Source of the DNA: Pedobacter metabolipauper
Lineage (GTDB): Bacteria > Bacteroidota > Bacteroidia > Sphingobacteriales > Sphingobacteriaceae
DNA length: 64,000 bases
Direction: 5' to 3'
Assembly: GCF_004362715.1 (NCBI RefSeq)
Contig: NZ_SNYC01000005.1
Location: forward strand, 745,781-809,780
Shown here: piece by piece, positions 9,356-20,363 of the stretch
How positions within the stretch are numbered: the stretch's first letter is position 1
Layout: the number at the start of each line of letters is the position of its first letter
Made by a program: the position numbers and the translations under genes
Notes under the pieces: model-generated
What the model was told of the DNA's origin: nothing
Databases searched by the model: none
The model's input: only the letters and a program-made list of their open reading frames with translations

Positions 9356-10414
9356 ATGACACGCTTCCAGAAAATATTCCGGGCAATATACAGCATCGAC
9401 TTTGTGGCGGTCATTGCACTAATTGCAGGTTGCTCTTTCCCGATGACATGGGACATCGAAATGCCAGCCGTTTTCTGGGCTAAACAGATAATTGAATACC
9501 TTTTGTATGGAATCTTCTATTTTGGCAATGTCTATTTTCTCTTCCCAAAACTCGCAAACAAAAAATATGGATTTCTTTACTTTGTTTTGCTATGCCTGTG
9601 TATATACTTAATCCCGATATTCCTTCGCTGGGTCCGGAATATCACAGATTTGTACGCAACACTGGAAAAAGTTTACTCCGCTGCCGGACATCAATATCAT
9701 TCCAGTGACCATTGGGACACCACCATAGTCATAGTAATTTCTATGATCGTGCTCACCCTGAGTTACCTGTCAGCAGTGGCAAAAAAAATGCACAGGAACC
9801 AGCTTGCCTACGAAACTTCCGAACGGGAAAGAGTCAGCGCCGAACTCTCCTTTTTAAAAGCACAGATCAATCCACACTTCTTTTTTAATACCTTACATAC
9901 CATCTATGCCCTGATGGACACCGATCAGCCGGCAGCTAAAAGTTCTATATACAACCTCTCCCATATGATGCGTTATGTGCTGTATGACACTAGAAATGAC
10001 AAAACCTCATTGAGTAAAGAGATCGGTTTTATAGAAGACTATATTGCGCTCATGAGAGTACGCATATCAGATGAGGTCCAAATCATTATTGATAAGCAAG
10101 CCCCGATGCCAGATATGGAAATTGTTCCAATGCTGTTGTTGCCCTTTATAGAAAATGCGTTTAAACATGGCATCAGCGCTGTACATCCAAGCTACATATT
10201 TATTGGCATAGGAATGACCGAAAACGAGTTAAAATTTGAAGTACGCAACTCACTTTTTGAAGACCTGGGCAAACAGCTTGATGACGATCAGGGGATTGGT
10301 ATTGCCAACACCAAACGCAGGCTGGATTTACTCTATCCAAAAAAACATACCTTACAAATTGAACGCGATTCCTTTGCCAGGGAGTATAGCATCACCTTAA
10401 CAATAACGAAATGA
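9356..10414 (+). CDS. LytS/YehU-type sensor histidine kinase
   Basis: About 352 residues from the ATG at 9356; a longer frame begins at 9272, but its extra 28 residues are not membrane-like and I disfavour it. Four membrane helices (around FVAVIALIAGC, IIEYLLYGIFYFGNVYFL, FLYFVLLCLCIYLIPIFL and TIVIVISMIVLTLSYL) are followed by a short coiled linker. Then comes the His_kinase domain with the phosphoacceptor in LKAQINPHFFFNTLH, an N-box (LPFIENAFKHG) and a G-box (GIGIANTKRRLDLLY). Its start-stop overlap with the LytTR regulator marks them as a pair. The signal is unknown; the divergent exported enzymes suggest an envelope or sugar-related cue. Confidence 0.88.
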   Translation: MTRFQKIFRAIYSIDFVAVIALIAGCSFPMTWDIEMPAVFWAKQIIEYLLYGIFYFGNVYFLFPKLANKKYGFLYFVLLCLCIYLIPIFLRWVRNITDLYATLEKVYSAAGHQYHSSDHWDTTIVIVISMIVLTLSYLSAVAKKMHRNQLAYETSERERVSAELSFLKAQINPHFFFNTLHTIYALMDTDQPAAKSSIYNLSHMMRYVLYDTRNDKTSLSKEIGFIEDYIALMRVRISDEVQIIIDKQAPMPDMEIVPMLLLPFIENAFKHGISAVHPSYIFIGIGMTENELKFEVRNSLFEDLGKQLDDDQGIGIANTKRRLDLLYPKKHTLQIERDSFAREYSITLTITK

Positions 10415-11166
10415 TCATAAATTGTATTGCGGTAGATGACGAACCGGCTGCATTAAATCTTGTGAGCTCTTACATCAACCAAACTCCATTTCTTCAGCTA
10501 AGTGCTAAATTTAACAATGCGCTGGACGCTTTGCAGCACATGCATGCCAATCCAGGATTACAATTAATCTTTCTGGATATTCGCATGGCAGATCTCAACG
10601 GCGTTGAGCTGGCCCGGATCATCGAACAATCTGATAAGCGAAAGAGCCTAAGGGTCATTTTCACTACCGCATATGATCAGTACGCCCTGGAGGGTTTTAG
10701 GGTCGATGCTCTGGATTATCTGGTAAAGCCATTTAGTTTTGTTGACTTTTCAAAGGCTGCAGCAAAAGCATACGACTATTTCGTGATGATGGAAGGCAAT
10801 CAAAATCCACCAGACAGGGGTTCTCCTCAGATAGATGAAGTCAAACAATACGTTTATGTAAAAGTTGAACATCAACTTGTGAAGGTAGAAATTGACGATA
10901 TACGCTATATCGAAGGCCTAAAGGATTACGTTAAAATCTATCTTAGACAGGCAGAGAAGCCGTTACTCACGCTCACCAGCTTAAAAAAACTTCAGGAAAA
11001 GCTACCAGCCAATCAATTTCTAAGGTTACACCGATCGTTTATCGTTTCTACCTCGGCTATTAAATCTGCTACTAAAACATCGGTATTGATCGGAGATACT
11101 ACCATTTATGTAAGCGAACAGTTTAAGGAATCTTTTAACGAATTTCTAAGCAAATGGGTGCTATAA
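10411..11166 (+). CDS. LytTR-family response regulator
   Basis: A 251-residue protein that overlaps the kinase gene by four bases (ATGA). The receiver domain has the acidic pair DDEP near residue 10, the phosphoacceptor D56 (IFLDIRMADLNG), the switch Thr in FTTAYDQYALEG and K in DYLVKPF. From about residue 145 it carries a LytTR DNA-binding domain (YVYVKVEHQLVKVEIDDIRY, the IEGLKDYVKIYL segment, FLRLHRSFIVS). LytTR proteins bind direct repeats of about nine bases at promoters. The TAGAC-rich sites in the nearby divergent gaps are candidate targets, which is inference. Confidence 0.92.
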   Translation: MIINCIAVDDEPAALNLVSSYINQTPFLQLSAKFNNALDALQHMHANPGLQLIFLDIRMADLNGVELARIIEQSDKRKSLRVIFTTAYDQYALEGFRVDALDYLVKPFSFVDFSKAAAKAYDYFVMMEGNQNPPDRGSPQIDEVKQYVYVKVEHQLVKVEIDDIRYIEGLKDYVKIYLRQAEKPLLTLTSLKKLQEKLPANQFLRLHRSFIVSTSAIKSATKTSVLIGDTTIYVSEQFKESFNEFLSKWVL

Positions 11167-11188
11167 CTGGTAAAATATATAGAATAAA

Positions 11189-12088
11189 CTATCCGTTCAG
11201 GCTCCGGTACTCATTCGGAGTACTACCAACCCGATTTTTGAATAATCTGATAAAATGTTGCGGATATTTAAACCCAAGTTCGTAGGCAATTTCACTCACA
11301 GTTTTGCCACTATCAAAGATTTTATTCTTAGCGACATCAATAATCTTCTCCTGAATAAATTCCTGTGCCGTCTTACCCGTTTCCTTTTTAATCAGGTCTC
11401 CAAAATAATTAGCCGAAAAATGAAGTTCCTCCGCACAGTAGGCTACTGAAGGTAAACCGATCGAATAAGGCTTCTCAGATTTAAAATACCCATTTAGCAT
11501 TTCTTCAAAGTTCTCCAGAACCCCTTTGTTGATTGTATCTCTGGTGATAAACTGGCGATCGTAAAAACGGTCACAGTAATTGAGGAGCAATTCAATATTT
11601 GAGGCAATTAGCTTTTTACTGTGTTTATCAACAGACTGTTGAAGCTCGCTGTCAATCTTCGCAAATAAATCAAGTATCAGCTGACGCTCTTTCGACGAAA
11701 GATGCAATGCTTCACTGGTGTTGTAGCTAAAGAAATTATACGCACTCAGAACTTGGGCAAGCGAAGTTCCGCGGATCAGATCTGGATGAAATACCAGCCC
11801 ATGCCCTACGGGCTGGTAAAAGTCTACTTTATTTTCAACGTCTACAACTTGTCCCGGTGAAATAAAAACCAGCGTTCCCTCCTGATAGTCATAATAGTGA
11901 CGCCCATACTTCAGATCACCGCATTTAACGTCTTTTAGAAAAATGCAATAAAGATCAAAATTCATTTTGGAACCCGTTCTTTCCTTAGCCTTTGAAAAGT
12001 CAATCACACTCACCAGCGGATGCAGGGTCTCGCGGTTGTTAAAATCATTGTATTCACTAATCGTCTTAAAATTATATTCCTTTTCCAT
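11189..12088 (-). CDS. AraC-family transcriptional regulator
   Basis: About 299 residues from the ATG at 12088 (MEKEYNFKTISEYND); a longer frame reaches 12112. The N-terminal two-thirds is a cupin-like sensing domain (GRHYYDYQEGTLVFISPGQVV, then GHGLVFHPDLIRGT). The C-terminal hundred residues form the double helix-turn-helix, with FSANYFGDLIKKETGKTAQE and the second recognition segment VSEIAYELGFKYPQHFIRLFK ending in STPNEYR. It diverges from the aldo/keto reductase operon at 12255 across a short gap and is the natural regulator of that operon. Similar regulators in Sphingobacteriaceae sit beside short-chain or aldo/keto reductases. The inducer is unknown. Confidence 0.9.
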   Translation of the reverse strand: MEKEYNFKTISEYNDFNNRETLHPLVSVIDFSKAKERTGSKMNFDLYCIFLKDVKCGDLKYGRHYYDYQEGTLVFISPGQVVDVENKVDFYQPVGHGLVFHPDLIRGTSLAQVLSAYNFFSYNTSEALHLSSKERQLILDLFAKIDSELQQSVDKHSKKLIASNIELLLNYCDRFYDRQFITRDTINKGVLENFEEMLNGYFKSEKPYSIGLPSVAYCAEELHFSANYFGDLIKKETGKTAQEFIQEKIIDVAKNKIFDSGKTVSEIAYELGFKYPQHFIRLFKNRVGSTPNEYRSLNG

Positions 12089-12251
12089 AGCACCATGTCT
12101 TTGCTTATACAAACTTAATGAATTTGAAGGGGTTATAATTACAACCTGTATACGATCAGTAATATTGGTAGTAAAAGCAGGAATCTGTCTACATATAGAA
12201 CTGGATATTGAGCGGATATTTGTATTCTATAACTGGAGAGAAAGAAATTAA

Positions 12252-14104
<1,853 letters not shown>

Positions 14105-14132
14105 TTTATACACTATCAATAAAACAAAGATC

Positions 14133-14588
14133 ATGAGAAACTTATTTTATCTAATGTGCCTGCTGGCAACATTTATCAGCTCCCCGCTGCTTGCACAGGA
14201 CAAGCCTATTTTTACTAAAGGAGAAAAATCACCTAATGTTCACCACTTTGGAAACGTTTGGCTTACAGAATTGAACCCATCAGACAGTATATTTAGCTAT
14301 GGTACATCAGTAGCCATATTTGACCCTAATGCCCGTTTAGATTGGCACATTCACCCTGGCGGCCAAATATTGATCATCACCGATGGTATAGGTTACTATC
14401 AGGAAAAAGGCAAGCCCAAAAAAACAGTAAAAAAAGGAGAAGTAGTAAGATGCTTACCAGGAGTTGAGCATTGGCATGGAGCTGCACAAAAAACTGGTGT
14501 AACCTACATTGCAACATCGCCGGCTGAAAAAGGAAAAACCATCTGGTTAAAAAAGGTAACCGATGAAGAGTATGACGGAGGAAAATAA
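14133..14588 (+). CDS. exported cupin-domain protein
   Basis: About 151 residues from the ATG at 14133. This start gives a signal peptide (MRNLFYLMCLLATFISSPLLA); the longer frame from 14013 overlaps the end of the aldo/keto reductase and lacks one. The single cupin domain has metal ligands in WHIHPGGQ and EHWHGAA, with YYQEKGKPKKTVKKGE between them. It is a paralogue of 3575-4069 and 16081-16554. It is placed two bases before the flavodoxin gene and close to the carboxymuconolactone-decarboxylase-like gene. In other genomes such cupins are often fused to or paired with that family. Confidence 0.87.
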   Translation: MRNLFYLMCLLATFISSPLLAQDKPIFTKGEKSPNVHHFGNVWLTELNPSDSIFSYGTSVAIFDPNARLDWHIHPGGQILIITDGIGYYQEKGKPKKTVKKGEVVRCLPGVEHWHGAAQKTGVTYIATSPAEKGKTIWLKKVTDEEYDGGK

Positions 14589-14590
14589 GC

Positions 14591-15226
14591 ATGAAAAGAA
14601 TATTCAGATTTGGCATCCTAATGATTACAACAATTTGTTTGCTGTCGGCATGTTCGAAGGCCCAAAGTTCATCAACGGATAAGAGTGATGCAATAATTGG
14701 TAAAAATGTGCTGATTGTGTATTTGTCGCGTACAAAAAACACCGAAGCCATTGCCAGGATCATCCAAAAGAACGTTGGTGGAAAACTGGTTAAATTGGAG
14801 TTGGAAATACCATACCCCGAAAACTACCAGGCTAATGTGGATCAGGTAGCCAAAGAAAATGAAAGTGGCTATCTGCCGCCACTTAAGACAAAGATTGATA
14901 GCATGGAAAAGTACGACGTAGTTTTCATTGGTTTTCCAACCTGGGGCATGCAATTGCCTCCGCCAATGAAAAGCTTCCTCAAGCAATATGATTTTAAGGG
15001 AAAAACCCTCATTCCTTTTAACACCAATGCGGGTTATGGAATTGGAAGCAGCTTTCAAACGGTAAAAGATCTTGCACCTTCAAGTAAAATCCTTGACGGA
15101 TTCTCCACACAAGGAGGAAAAGAAAGAGATGGGATCTTTTTTGTGATGGAAGGTGAAAAAGAAAAACAGGCCCAGTCAGAAGTCGGCAAATGGCTGCAAA
15201 AAATAGGAATGTTGATTAAAGATTAA
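14591..15226 (+). CDS. lipoprotein flavodoxin
   Basis: A 211-residue protein with a lipoprotein signal (MITTICLLSACSKAQ, lipobox Cys near residue 21). A flavodoxin fold follows: the FMN phosphate loop is YLSRTKNTEAIA, the 60s loop FIGFPTWGMQLPPPMKSFL and the 90s loop FNTNAGYGIGSSF. Flavodoxins carry one or two electrons on FMN. Being lipid-anchored outside the cytosol is less common; the fold resembles the exported flavodoxins found beside aldo/keto reductases in gut and soil Bacteroidota. It is two bases after the cupin gene and 14 before the decarboxylase-like gene. Confidence 0.88.
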   Translation: MKRIFRFGILMITTICLLSACSKAQSSSTDKSDAIIGKNVLIVYLSRTKNTEAIARIIQKNVGGKLVKLELEIPYPENYQANVDQVAKENESGYLPPLKTKIDSMEKYDVVFIGFPTWGMQLPPPMKSFLKQYDFKGKTLIPFNTNAGYGIGSSFQTVKDLAPSSKILDGFSTQGGKERDGIFFVMEGEKEKQAQSEVGKWLQKIGMLIKD

Positions 15227-15240
15227 AAATAACTGAAAGC

Positions 15241-15978
15241 ATGAATATTTATAAAAAAATAAAGGGCTTAACTACATTAATAGTAACGTTGGTGATGTCT
15301 TCATCCGTAAATGCTCAGGAAACCGTTTCCGGCGATGCTTCATTGACCAGCAGACAGCAAAGTTTAATTACGATCTCCGCTTACACTGCGAAGGGCGACC
15401 TAGTCAAACTTAAAGCAGGGTTAAACACAGCCCTTGATGGTGGACTAACTATAAATGAAGCCAAAGAAGCGATCATTCATCTTTATGCCTACTGTGGCTT
15501 TCCCAGAAGTATCCGTGGACTGCAAACATTGATGGCCGTACTCACGGAACGTAAAGCAAAAGGAATCAATGACAAAATGGGTGCTGAATCTACTCCTTTA
15601 AAAGATGACCGAAGTAAATACGAACGTGGTAAGGAAATACTGGGAAAACTTACCGGAGCCCCACAGGACGGCCCCGCGACGGGGTATGCAGCATTTGCAC
15701 CCGAAATCGAAATATTCCTTAAAGAACATCTTTTTGCGGACATTTTTGAGCGCGATATTCTGAGCTATACCGACAGGGAGCTTGTAACAGTCGCTGTACT
15801 GAGTAGTATTGGCGGAGCAGAGCCGATGTTACGTTCACATTTAACGATCTGCCTGAATGTTGGGTTAAAACCGGGCCAGCTTCATCAATTTGTAGGAGTG
15901 ATCCGATCTGCCATTGGCAAAAAAGAAGCGGAAGCAGCACAGAAGGTATTAGACGAAATCCTAATTAACAAGAAGTAG
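15241..15978 (+). CDS. exported carboxymuconolactone decarboxylase-family protein
   Basis: A 245-residue protein with a signal peptide (TTLIVTLVMSSSVNAQ) and two CMD-type helical domains. The first is around GLTINEAKEAIIHLYAYCGFPRSIRGL. The second is around YTDRELVTVAVLSSIGGAEPMLRSHLTICLNVGLKPGQL. The family includes decarboxylases and AhpD-like thiol reductases. Here only one Cys is present in the first domain (YAYCGFPR), so the CxxC of AhpD is missing and peroxidase-reductase activity is unlikely. It is in the same operon as two cupins and a flavodoxin, a common grouping. The substrate is unknown. Confidence 0.87.
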   Translation: MNIYKKIKGLTTLIVTLVMSSSVNAQETVSGDASLTSRQQSLITISAYTAKGDLVKLKAGLNTALDGGLTINEAKEAIIHLYAYCGFPRSIRGLQTLMAVLTERKAKGINDKMGAESTPLKDDRSKYERGKEILGKLTGAPQDGPATGYAAFAPEIEIFLKEHLFADIFERDILSYTDRELVTVAVLSSIGGAEPMLRSHLTICLNVGLKPGQLHQFVGVIRSAIGKKEAEAAQKVLDEILINKK

Positions 15979-16080
15979 CATTTAAAATATTCAAAGATGA
16001 AAATATCAACATTAGTAATCGCATTCAACAACATCACTGGCAGGTACATTAATTTTTCAATTTATCAAAAACCTCTAAAT

Positions 16081-16554
16081 ATGAATAACCTTAAATATAT
16101 CCTGCCGCTTCTGGTTGTTCTTACAAGCTGTACCTACAGTCAAAAAACAGAAAATGCAGAAGCACAAAGCGGAATCATTTTTCCTCAGGGTGATAAAAAC
16201 ACAAATGATAATTTTCAAGGTGAGGTTTGGGTAAAATCCCTCGTAGATGCAGATAGCTTAAATGAAACGGCGGTTGGTAATGTTACCTTTGCTCCGGGAG
16301 CGAGAAGCAATTGGCATTCGCATCCAGCCGGCCAAATTATACTGGCAACAAACGGAGTAGGATATTATCAGGAAAAAGGCCAAAAAAAAGTAATTCTTCG
16401 TAAAGGGGATACCATCAAATGTCCGCCAAATGTGGAGCATTGGCATGGTGCGAGCTCAGACAGTACTTTCGTGCAGGTAGCAATTACCGGCCGGCAAAAC
16501 GGGCCGACCGTTTGGCTTAATGCGGTAACCGATAGTGTATACCACTCCAATTAG
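16081..16554 (+). CDS. lipoprotein cupin-domain protein
   Basis: About 157 residues from the ATG at 16081. This start gives a lipoprotein signal (ILPLLVVLTSCTYSQ). The frame extends upstream to 15997 but adds only unlikely residues. The cupin ligands are in WHSHPAGQ and EHWHGAS, with YYQEKGQKKVILRKGD between them. It is the third cupin paralogue in the window and the only one predicted to be lipid-anchored. It is last in the 12255-16554 operon and converges on the [2Fe-2S] subunit gene with only 20 bases between the stops and no obvious terminator. Confidence 0.86.
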   Translation: MNNLKYILPLLVVLTSCTYSQKTENAEAQSGIIFPQGDKNTNDNFQGEVWVKSLVDADSLNETAVGNVTFAPGARSNWHSHPAGQIILATNGVGYYQEKGQKKVILRKGDTIKCPPNVEHWHGASSDSTFVQVAITGRQNGPTVWLNAVTDSVYHSN

Positions 16555-16574
16555 AACCCGCAGCAGGTTAAAGA

Positions 16575-17036
16575 TTACCCGTTCTTCTGATCTTTGGCAG
16601 CCAGTTGTATTGCTTCACGGATGCGAAGATACGTACCGCAACGGCAGATGTTGCCGGCCATAGCATCATCAATATCCTGTTCACTGGGATTTTTATTCTC
16701 CCTGAGCAGGACCGCTGCCGACATGATCTGACCGGCCTGGCAATAACCACACTGGGAAACATCCAGATCAAGCCAGGCCTTCTGCAACGGATGGCTATTC
16801 GTTTCGGACAAGCCCTCAATCGTGACCACCTTTTTTCCCTGGGCACGGCTGATCTTTGTAACACAGGAACGCACGGCTTCGCCGTCAAGGTGTACCACAC
16901 ATGCTCCGCATTGAGCCACCCCACATCCATACTTTGTGCCTACAAGTCCAATGATATCCCTTAATACCCAAAGTAAGGGCGTATTGGGATCTGCATCTAC
17001 CCTATGGGTCTTTTTGTTAATATTTAATGTGATCAT
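16575..17036 (-). CDS. [2Fe-2S] subunit of molybdenum hydroxylase (isoquinoline 1-oxidoreductase alpha-like), set 1
   Basis: A 153-residue protein with both iron-sulfur domains of the xanthine oxidase family. The N-terminal plant-type cluster has Cys 38, 43 and 46 ([16 protein letters not shown]) and C58 (RSCVT). The C-terminal helical cluster has C96 and C99 (QCGYCQAGQ) and C131 and C133 (CRCGTY). It carries electrons from the molybdenum site to the cytochrome. It has no export signal, so it probably leaves the cell bound to the Tat-exported large subunit. It is the last gene of set 1 (cytochrome, large subunit, small subunit). It is very close in sequence to the set 2 protein at 20364-20831. 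Confidence 0.92.
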   Translation of the reverse strand: MITLNINKKTHRVDADPNTPLLWVLRDIIGLVGTKYGCGVAQCGACVVHLDGEAVRSCVTKISRAQGKKVVTIEGLSETNSHPLQKAWLDLDVSQCGYCQAGQIMSAAVLLRENKNPSEQDIDDAMAGNICRCGTYLRIREAIQLAAKDQKNG

Positions 17037-17070
17037 AATCTAAACTTAAATGAAATAGGAATTAAATGCA

Positions 17071-19329
17071 TTATGCGCTTGGTAAACCTGGTCTGGTCAG
17101 CAAAAAAGGCTGCTGGTAAAAACGCTTTCCGGTAGCCTTATACAGCGCGCTGGCCACTGCTCCGAAGACCGGAGGAAAAGGCGGTTCGCCCAGTCCGGTA
17201 GGATCGATCTCGTTCTGCACAAACGTAACCTCTATTTTTTTTGGTGCCTCGTGCATGCGAATGATCCTGTACTTATGGAAATTACTTTCCTCTACTACCC
17301 CCGCCTTATGCGTAAGCCCTCCATAAAGGCTATTGCCGATCCCGTCGACAACTGCGCCCTGAACCATATTAGCTGCCGCATCGGGATTGATAACAATCCC
17401 GCAATCTACTGCACTAAACACCCTTTCCACATAAGGCTGCCCATCGCGGATTACCATATCAACCACATGCGCAGCATAAGAGCTGTGACAGAAATAGGCC
17501 GCAACACCCCTGCTATATTTCCCGTGGTCTGCACCGTTCCAGTCTGATTTTTCCTTTACCAGTTGCAGTACTGCTGCATATCGATCCGCGTTATAGTCGT
17601 TGTTCCTGCCAACAGGTTTATCCTTAGCCCTTTTAAGCAGTTCAAGGCGGAAATCTATCGGATCCTTGCCCATGGCCTCAGCAAGCTCGTCCAAAAAGGA
17701 CTGTTCGGCTGCAGCGGCGAAGTTTGATCCCGGTGCCCTAAAGGCACCTACAGTAATATTCGAGGCGATCTGCCAGCCCTCGGCAAGATAATTATCAATA
17801 GCACCGGCAGGGAACCTATTTGCATGCACAGCATGTTCCGGGATCCCCCCACCCTTCAAATGAAATCCGATCAGCTTTTTGTCGGCATCCAGCGCGGCAC
17901 GGTAAGTGGCGGTGTACATCGGGCGGTAAATTCCGTATGTAGTATCATCTTCGCGGGTATAGATCAGCTTTACAGGTGCCTTGACTTTTCTTGAGATCAA
18001 TGCGGCTTCTACCAGATAATGGCCATAGGCCCTTCTGCCAAACCCGCCGCCCATACGGGTCATCTGGATCTCGATCTTATCAGCAGGTAGGTTTAGCACC
18101 TTCATAAGTGTAGGCTCTGTCCAGCCCGGTGCCTGCAGAGGCCCTACCAACAGTGCCTTTTCCGCTGTCACATGGGCAAAGAAATTCATTGGTTCCATAC
18201 AGTTATGCGCTAAAAAAGGAGCGGTATAGGTACGCTCAATAATCTGCGCGGCATTTTTAAAGGCAGTTTCAGGATCGCCATCCTTTCTAAGCTGTTGAGC
18301 AGGCTTTGCCGCGTACTCACGCATCTTTGTATGCTGTGCATCGGTATCCTCAAGTTCACCAGGAACCACTACTTCCCGCTTCCCTCCCCTTCCGCCAACG
18401 GTGTTTTTTGTGTCCCCCGCAGGCATCCATTCTACAACAAGCTTTTTACGCGCATTCATTACTTCCCATGTTGTCTTACCCACCACTACAAGCAGCTCAT
18501 TGAAACTACGGACATCAAAGCCCCCCTGCTCAAATCCATCTTCGTAAAGTTTCATACTGAATACATCCTTTATTCCGGGCATTTTCAATGCCTGAGATGC
18601 ATCGAAAGACTTAAGCTTCATTCCAAAAGCGGGCGGATGCTGGATCATGGCAATCTGCATGCCCGGATGGGTATAATCAAGTCCAAAAAGCGGTTTACCA
18701 CTAATAATCTTTGCACCCTCTACATTTTTCCTGGAACTTCTAACAACACTAAAATCTTTGACGGCCTTAAACTTTACACCTTTTGGAACAGCAATACCAG
18801 CTGCTTTGGAGGCAAACTCACCATAGCTTCCTTTTTTGCCGCTTTTCTCATGATAGATGATTCCGGCCTTTGTAGTCAGGTCTTCCAGCACCACCTCCCA
18901 GCTCTGAGCAGCAGCCTGCATCAGCATCTGACGGGCAGTGGCACCAGCTTCCCGAAGCGGCCGCCAGTACATCCTCATGGAATTACTTCCACCGGTAAAC
19001 TGTGAGCCTAATTTGACATTATCGTGCGGCCCCATCTCCACTACAACCTGCTTCCAGTCCACATCCAATTCTTCCGCCACAATCATAGGAAGCGAGGTCA
19101 TCACATTCTGCCCGAATTCCGGGTTGGGACAGATCAGCTTGATCAAATTATCAGGAGTGATCTTAATGTAACCATTGAGCTCGCTCCATTGCTCTGAAAC
19201 AACAGCCTCACCATTCTTTGGAAGGACGAGACTGGCAAGGCTGGAAAAATGGATCATCAGTCCGCCGCCAGCAAGAGCCGATGCTCTTAAAAAAGCACGT
19301 CTGGAGTAATCGGTATTGTTCTTTTCCAT
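17071..19329 (-). CDS. Tat-exported molybdopterin-binding subunit (isoquinoline 1-oxidoreductase beta-like), set 1
   Basis: A 752-residue protein. A twin-arginine signal opens it (SRRAFLRASALAGGGLMIHF). The molybdenum-hydroxylase large subunit follows with duplicated MCD domains: FGQNVMTSLPMIVAEELDVDW, the Gly-rich Moco loop MGGGFGRRAYGHY, and the C-terminal catalytic Glu motif GLGEPPFPPVFGAVAS. It should hydroxylate an aldehyde or N-heterocycle using water as the oxygen source. It lies 34 bases before the [2Fe-2S] gene and 30 bases after the diheme cytochrome gene, as expected for a three-subunit enzyme. The substrate cannot be told from sequence; an aldehyde is as likely as isoquinoline. 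Confidence 0.92.
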   Translation of the reverse strand: MEKNNTDYSRRAFLRASALAGGGLMIHFSSLASLVLPKNGEAVVSEQWSELNGYIKITPDNLIKLICPNPEFGQNVMTSLPMIVAEELDVDWKQVVVEMGPHDNVKLGSQFTGGSNSMRMYWRPLREAGATARQMLMQAAAQSWEVVLEDLTTKAGIIYHEKSGKKGSYGEFASKAAGIAVPKGVKFKAVKDFSVVRSSRKNVEGAKIISGKPLFGLDYTHPGMQIAMIQHPPAFGMKLKSFDASQALKMPGIKDVFSMKLYEDGFEQGGFDVRSFNELLVVVGKTTWEVMNARKKLVVEWMPAGDTKNTVGGRGGKREVVVPGELEDTDAQHTKMREYAAKPAQQLRKDGDPETAFKNAAQIIERTYTAPFLAHNCMEPMNFFAHVTAEKALLVGPLQAPGWTEPTLMKVLNLPADKIEIQMTRMGGGFGRRAYGHYLVEAALISRKVKAPVKLIYTREDDTTYGIYRPMYTATYRAALDADKKLIGFHLKGGGIPEHAVHANRFPAGAIDNYLAEGWQIASNITVGAFRAPGSNFAAAAEQSFLDELAEAMGKDPIDFRLELLKRAKDKPVGRNNDYNADRYAAVLQLVKEKSDWNGADHGKYSRGVAAYFCHSSYAAHVVDMVIRDGQPYVERVFSAVDCGIVINPDAAANMVQGAVVDGIGNSLYGGLTHKAGVVEESNFHKYRIIRMHEAPKKIEVTFVQNEIDPTGLGEPPFPPVFGAVASALYKATGKRFYQQPFLLTRPGLPSA

Positions 19330-19359
19330 ATTGGACTTTATTTGTCTTTGGATGAATAT

Positions 19360-20010
19360 CTATTTATCTTTTGGGGCATAGGCTCCGGTGGTAAGCCAGG
19401 TAATCCACGCCTTTTTAAACTGGGCATGGGTTAATGGTGGCAGCTTACGTCCTTCTCCAGGATTCCAGCCCGCTTTAACCAGACCATCATCGGCATGTTC
19501 AATCAGTTTTTTAAGATTCTTATTGCCGTTCTGCTTTGGATCAAGCAGCTGTTTGGCAAGTTCGTAAGCCGAGCGCCCCTGGAAAACCATTTTCATATCT
19601 GCAGGCGGAAGGTGCCAGTCGGGATTGCCCGGAGGGGTGTTTAACCCAGGGGTATTGACAGGCTGATGGCAGTTTGTACATTTCATGGAATAAACTCCTT
19701 TTCCATCCAGTCCCCTTTTTGGCAGCATCGCATGCAGATGACTGTCCTCGCCCTGCAAGGGAATGTTTCCTGAAGGATGACAGTTCATGCAGCGGGGACT
19801 CATCAGTACGCTGTAAACCTCCTTAAATGCTTCGACCGAAGCGACACTATCCTTTACAGGGATTTCAGAAGGTGCCATTGCCGCCTTCTCAACCAAAGTG
19901 AACCCGGCACCGAAAGTCATCAGGCAAGCCATTGACATCAGAATGCCGATTACCGCAAAAGTTCTCATCCGAACTGAATAACTGCGTTTGTTTTTTTCTG
20001 AGTTGTCCAT
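19360..20010 (-). CDS. membrane-anchored diheme cytochrome c subunit, set 1
   Basis: A 216-residue protein with one N-terminal membrane helix (FAVIGILMSMACLMTFGAGF) and two c-type haem sites, CMNCH (about 74-78) and CTNCH (about 111-115). It continues with WHLPPADMKMVFQG and a C-terminal LTHAQFKKAWITWLTTGAY stretch. This is the electron-acceptor partner of isoquinoline-oxidoreductase-type molybdenum hydroxylases and would pass electrons to the periplasmic respiratory chain. It is the first gene of set 1. Set 2 carries its paralogue (20831-21469) in a different position, between the small and large subunits. Confidence 0.9.
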   Translation of the reverse strand: MDNSEKNKRSYSVRMRTFAVIGILMSMACLMTFGAGFTLVEKAAMAPSEIPVKDSVASVEAFKEVYSVLMSPRCMNCHPSGNIPLQGEDSHLHAMLPKRGLDGKGVYSMKCTNCHQPVNTPGLNTPPGNPDWHLPPADMKMVFQGRSAYELAKQLLDPKQNGNKNLKKLIEHADDGLVKAGWNPGEGRKLPPLTHAQFKKAWITWLTTGAYAPKDK

Positions 20011-20363
20011 TTACAATTTCTTATTCTATAAACAAATAAGCACAATTTCAATCGACATTTAATCATCAATAGACAGTTCGGGGAATCTCATAGATGAATG
20101 GCAGGATGCAATAGACCAGTTGCCAATCTGAATACTGTCGGGTAAAAACCATAACCTGTCTAGAAAATCAGCCCAGCCGTCTATTAACAATCCTATTGTG
20201 GTAATTTATAGTTTGATTTGTCAATTACAGAACATTTAGTTACCAATCGAATCTGGATGGCAGATGGACTTACCATCATTACGGTTTTGCCTACCAATAT
20301 TACTGATAGACAAACAAATTACATCAGTTCTTTGTAAATTGTGAACAGATAGACCAAGCTTTT
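20011..20363. promoter_or_regulatory. 353-bp divergent promoter gap with six TAGAC sites
   Basis: No gene is seen here. TAGAC or its complement GTCTA occurs six times: 20070, 20112, 20158, 20179, 20307 and 20350. The two at 20067 and 20109 lie in a direct repeat, CAATAGAC(C)AGTT, spaced exactly 42 bases apart. The 12-mer CATAGATGAATG at 20089-20100 is shared in inverse orientation with the gap before the LytS gene. Together these suggest a shared regulator for the oxidoreductase sets and the sugar-dehydrogenase operon. No confident -33/-7 pair was found for either side. Confidence 0.5.
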
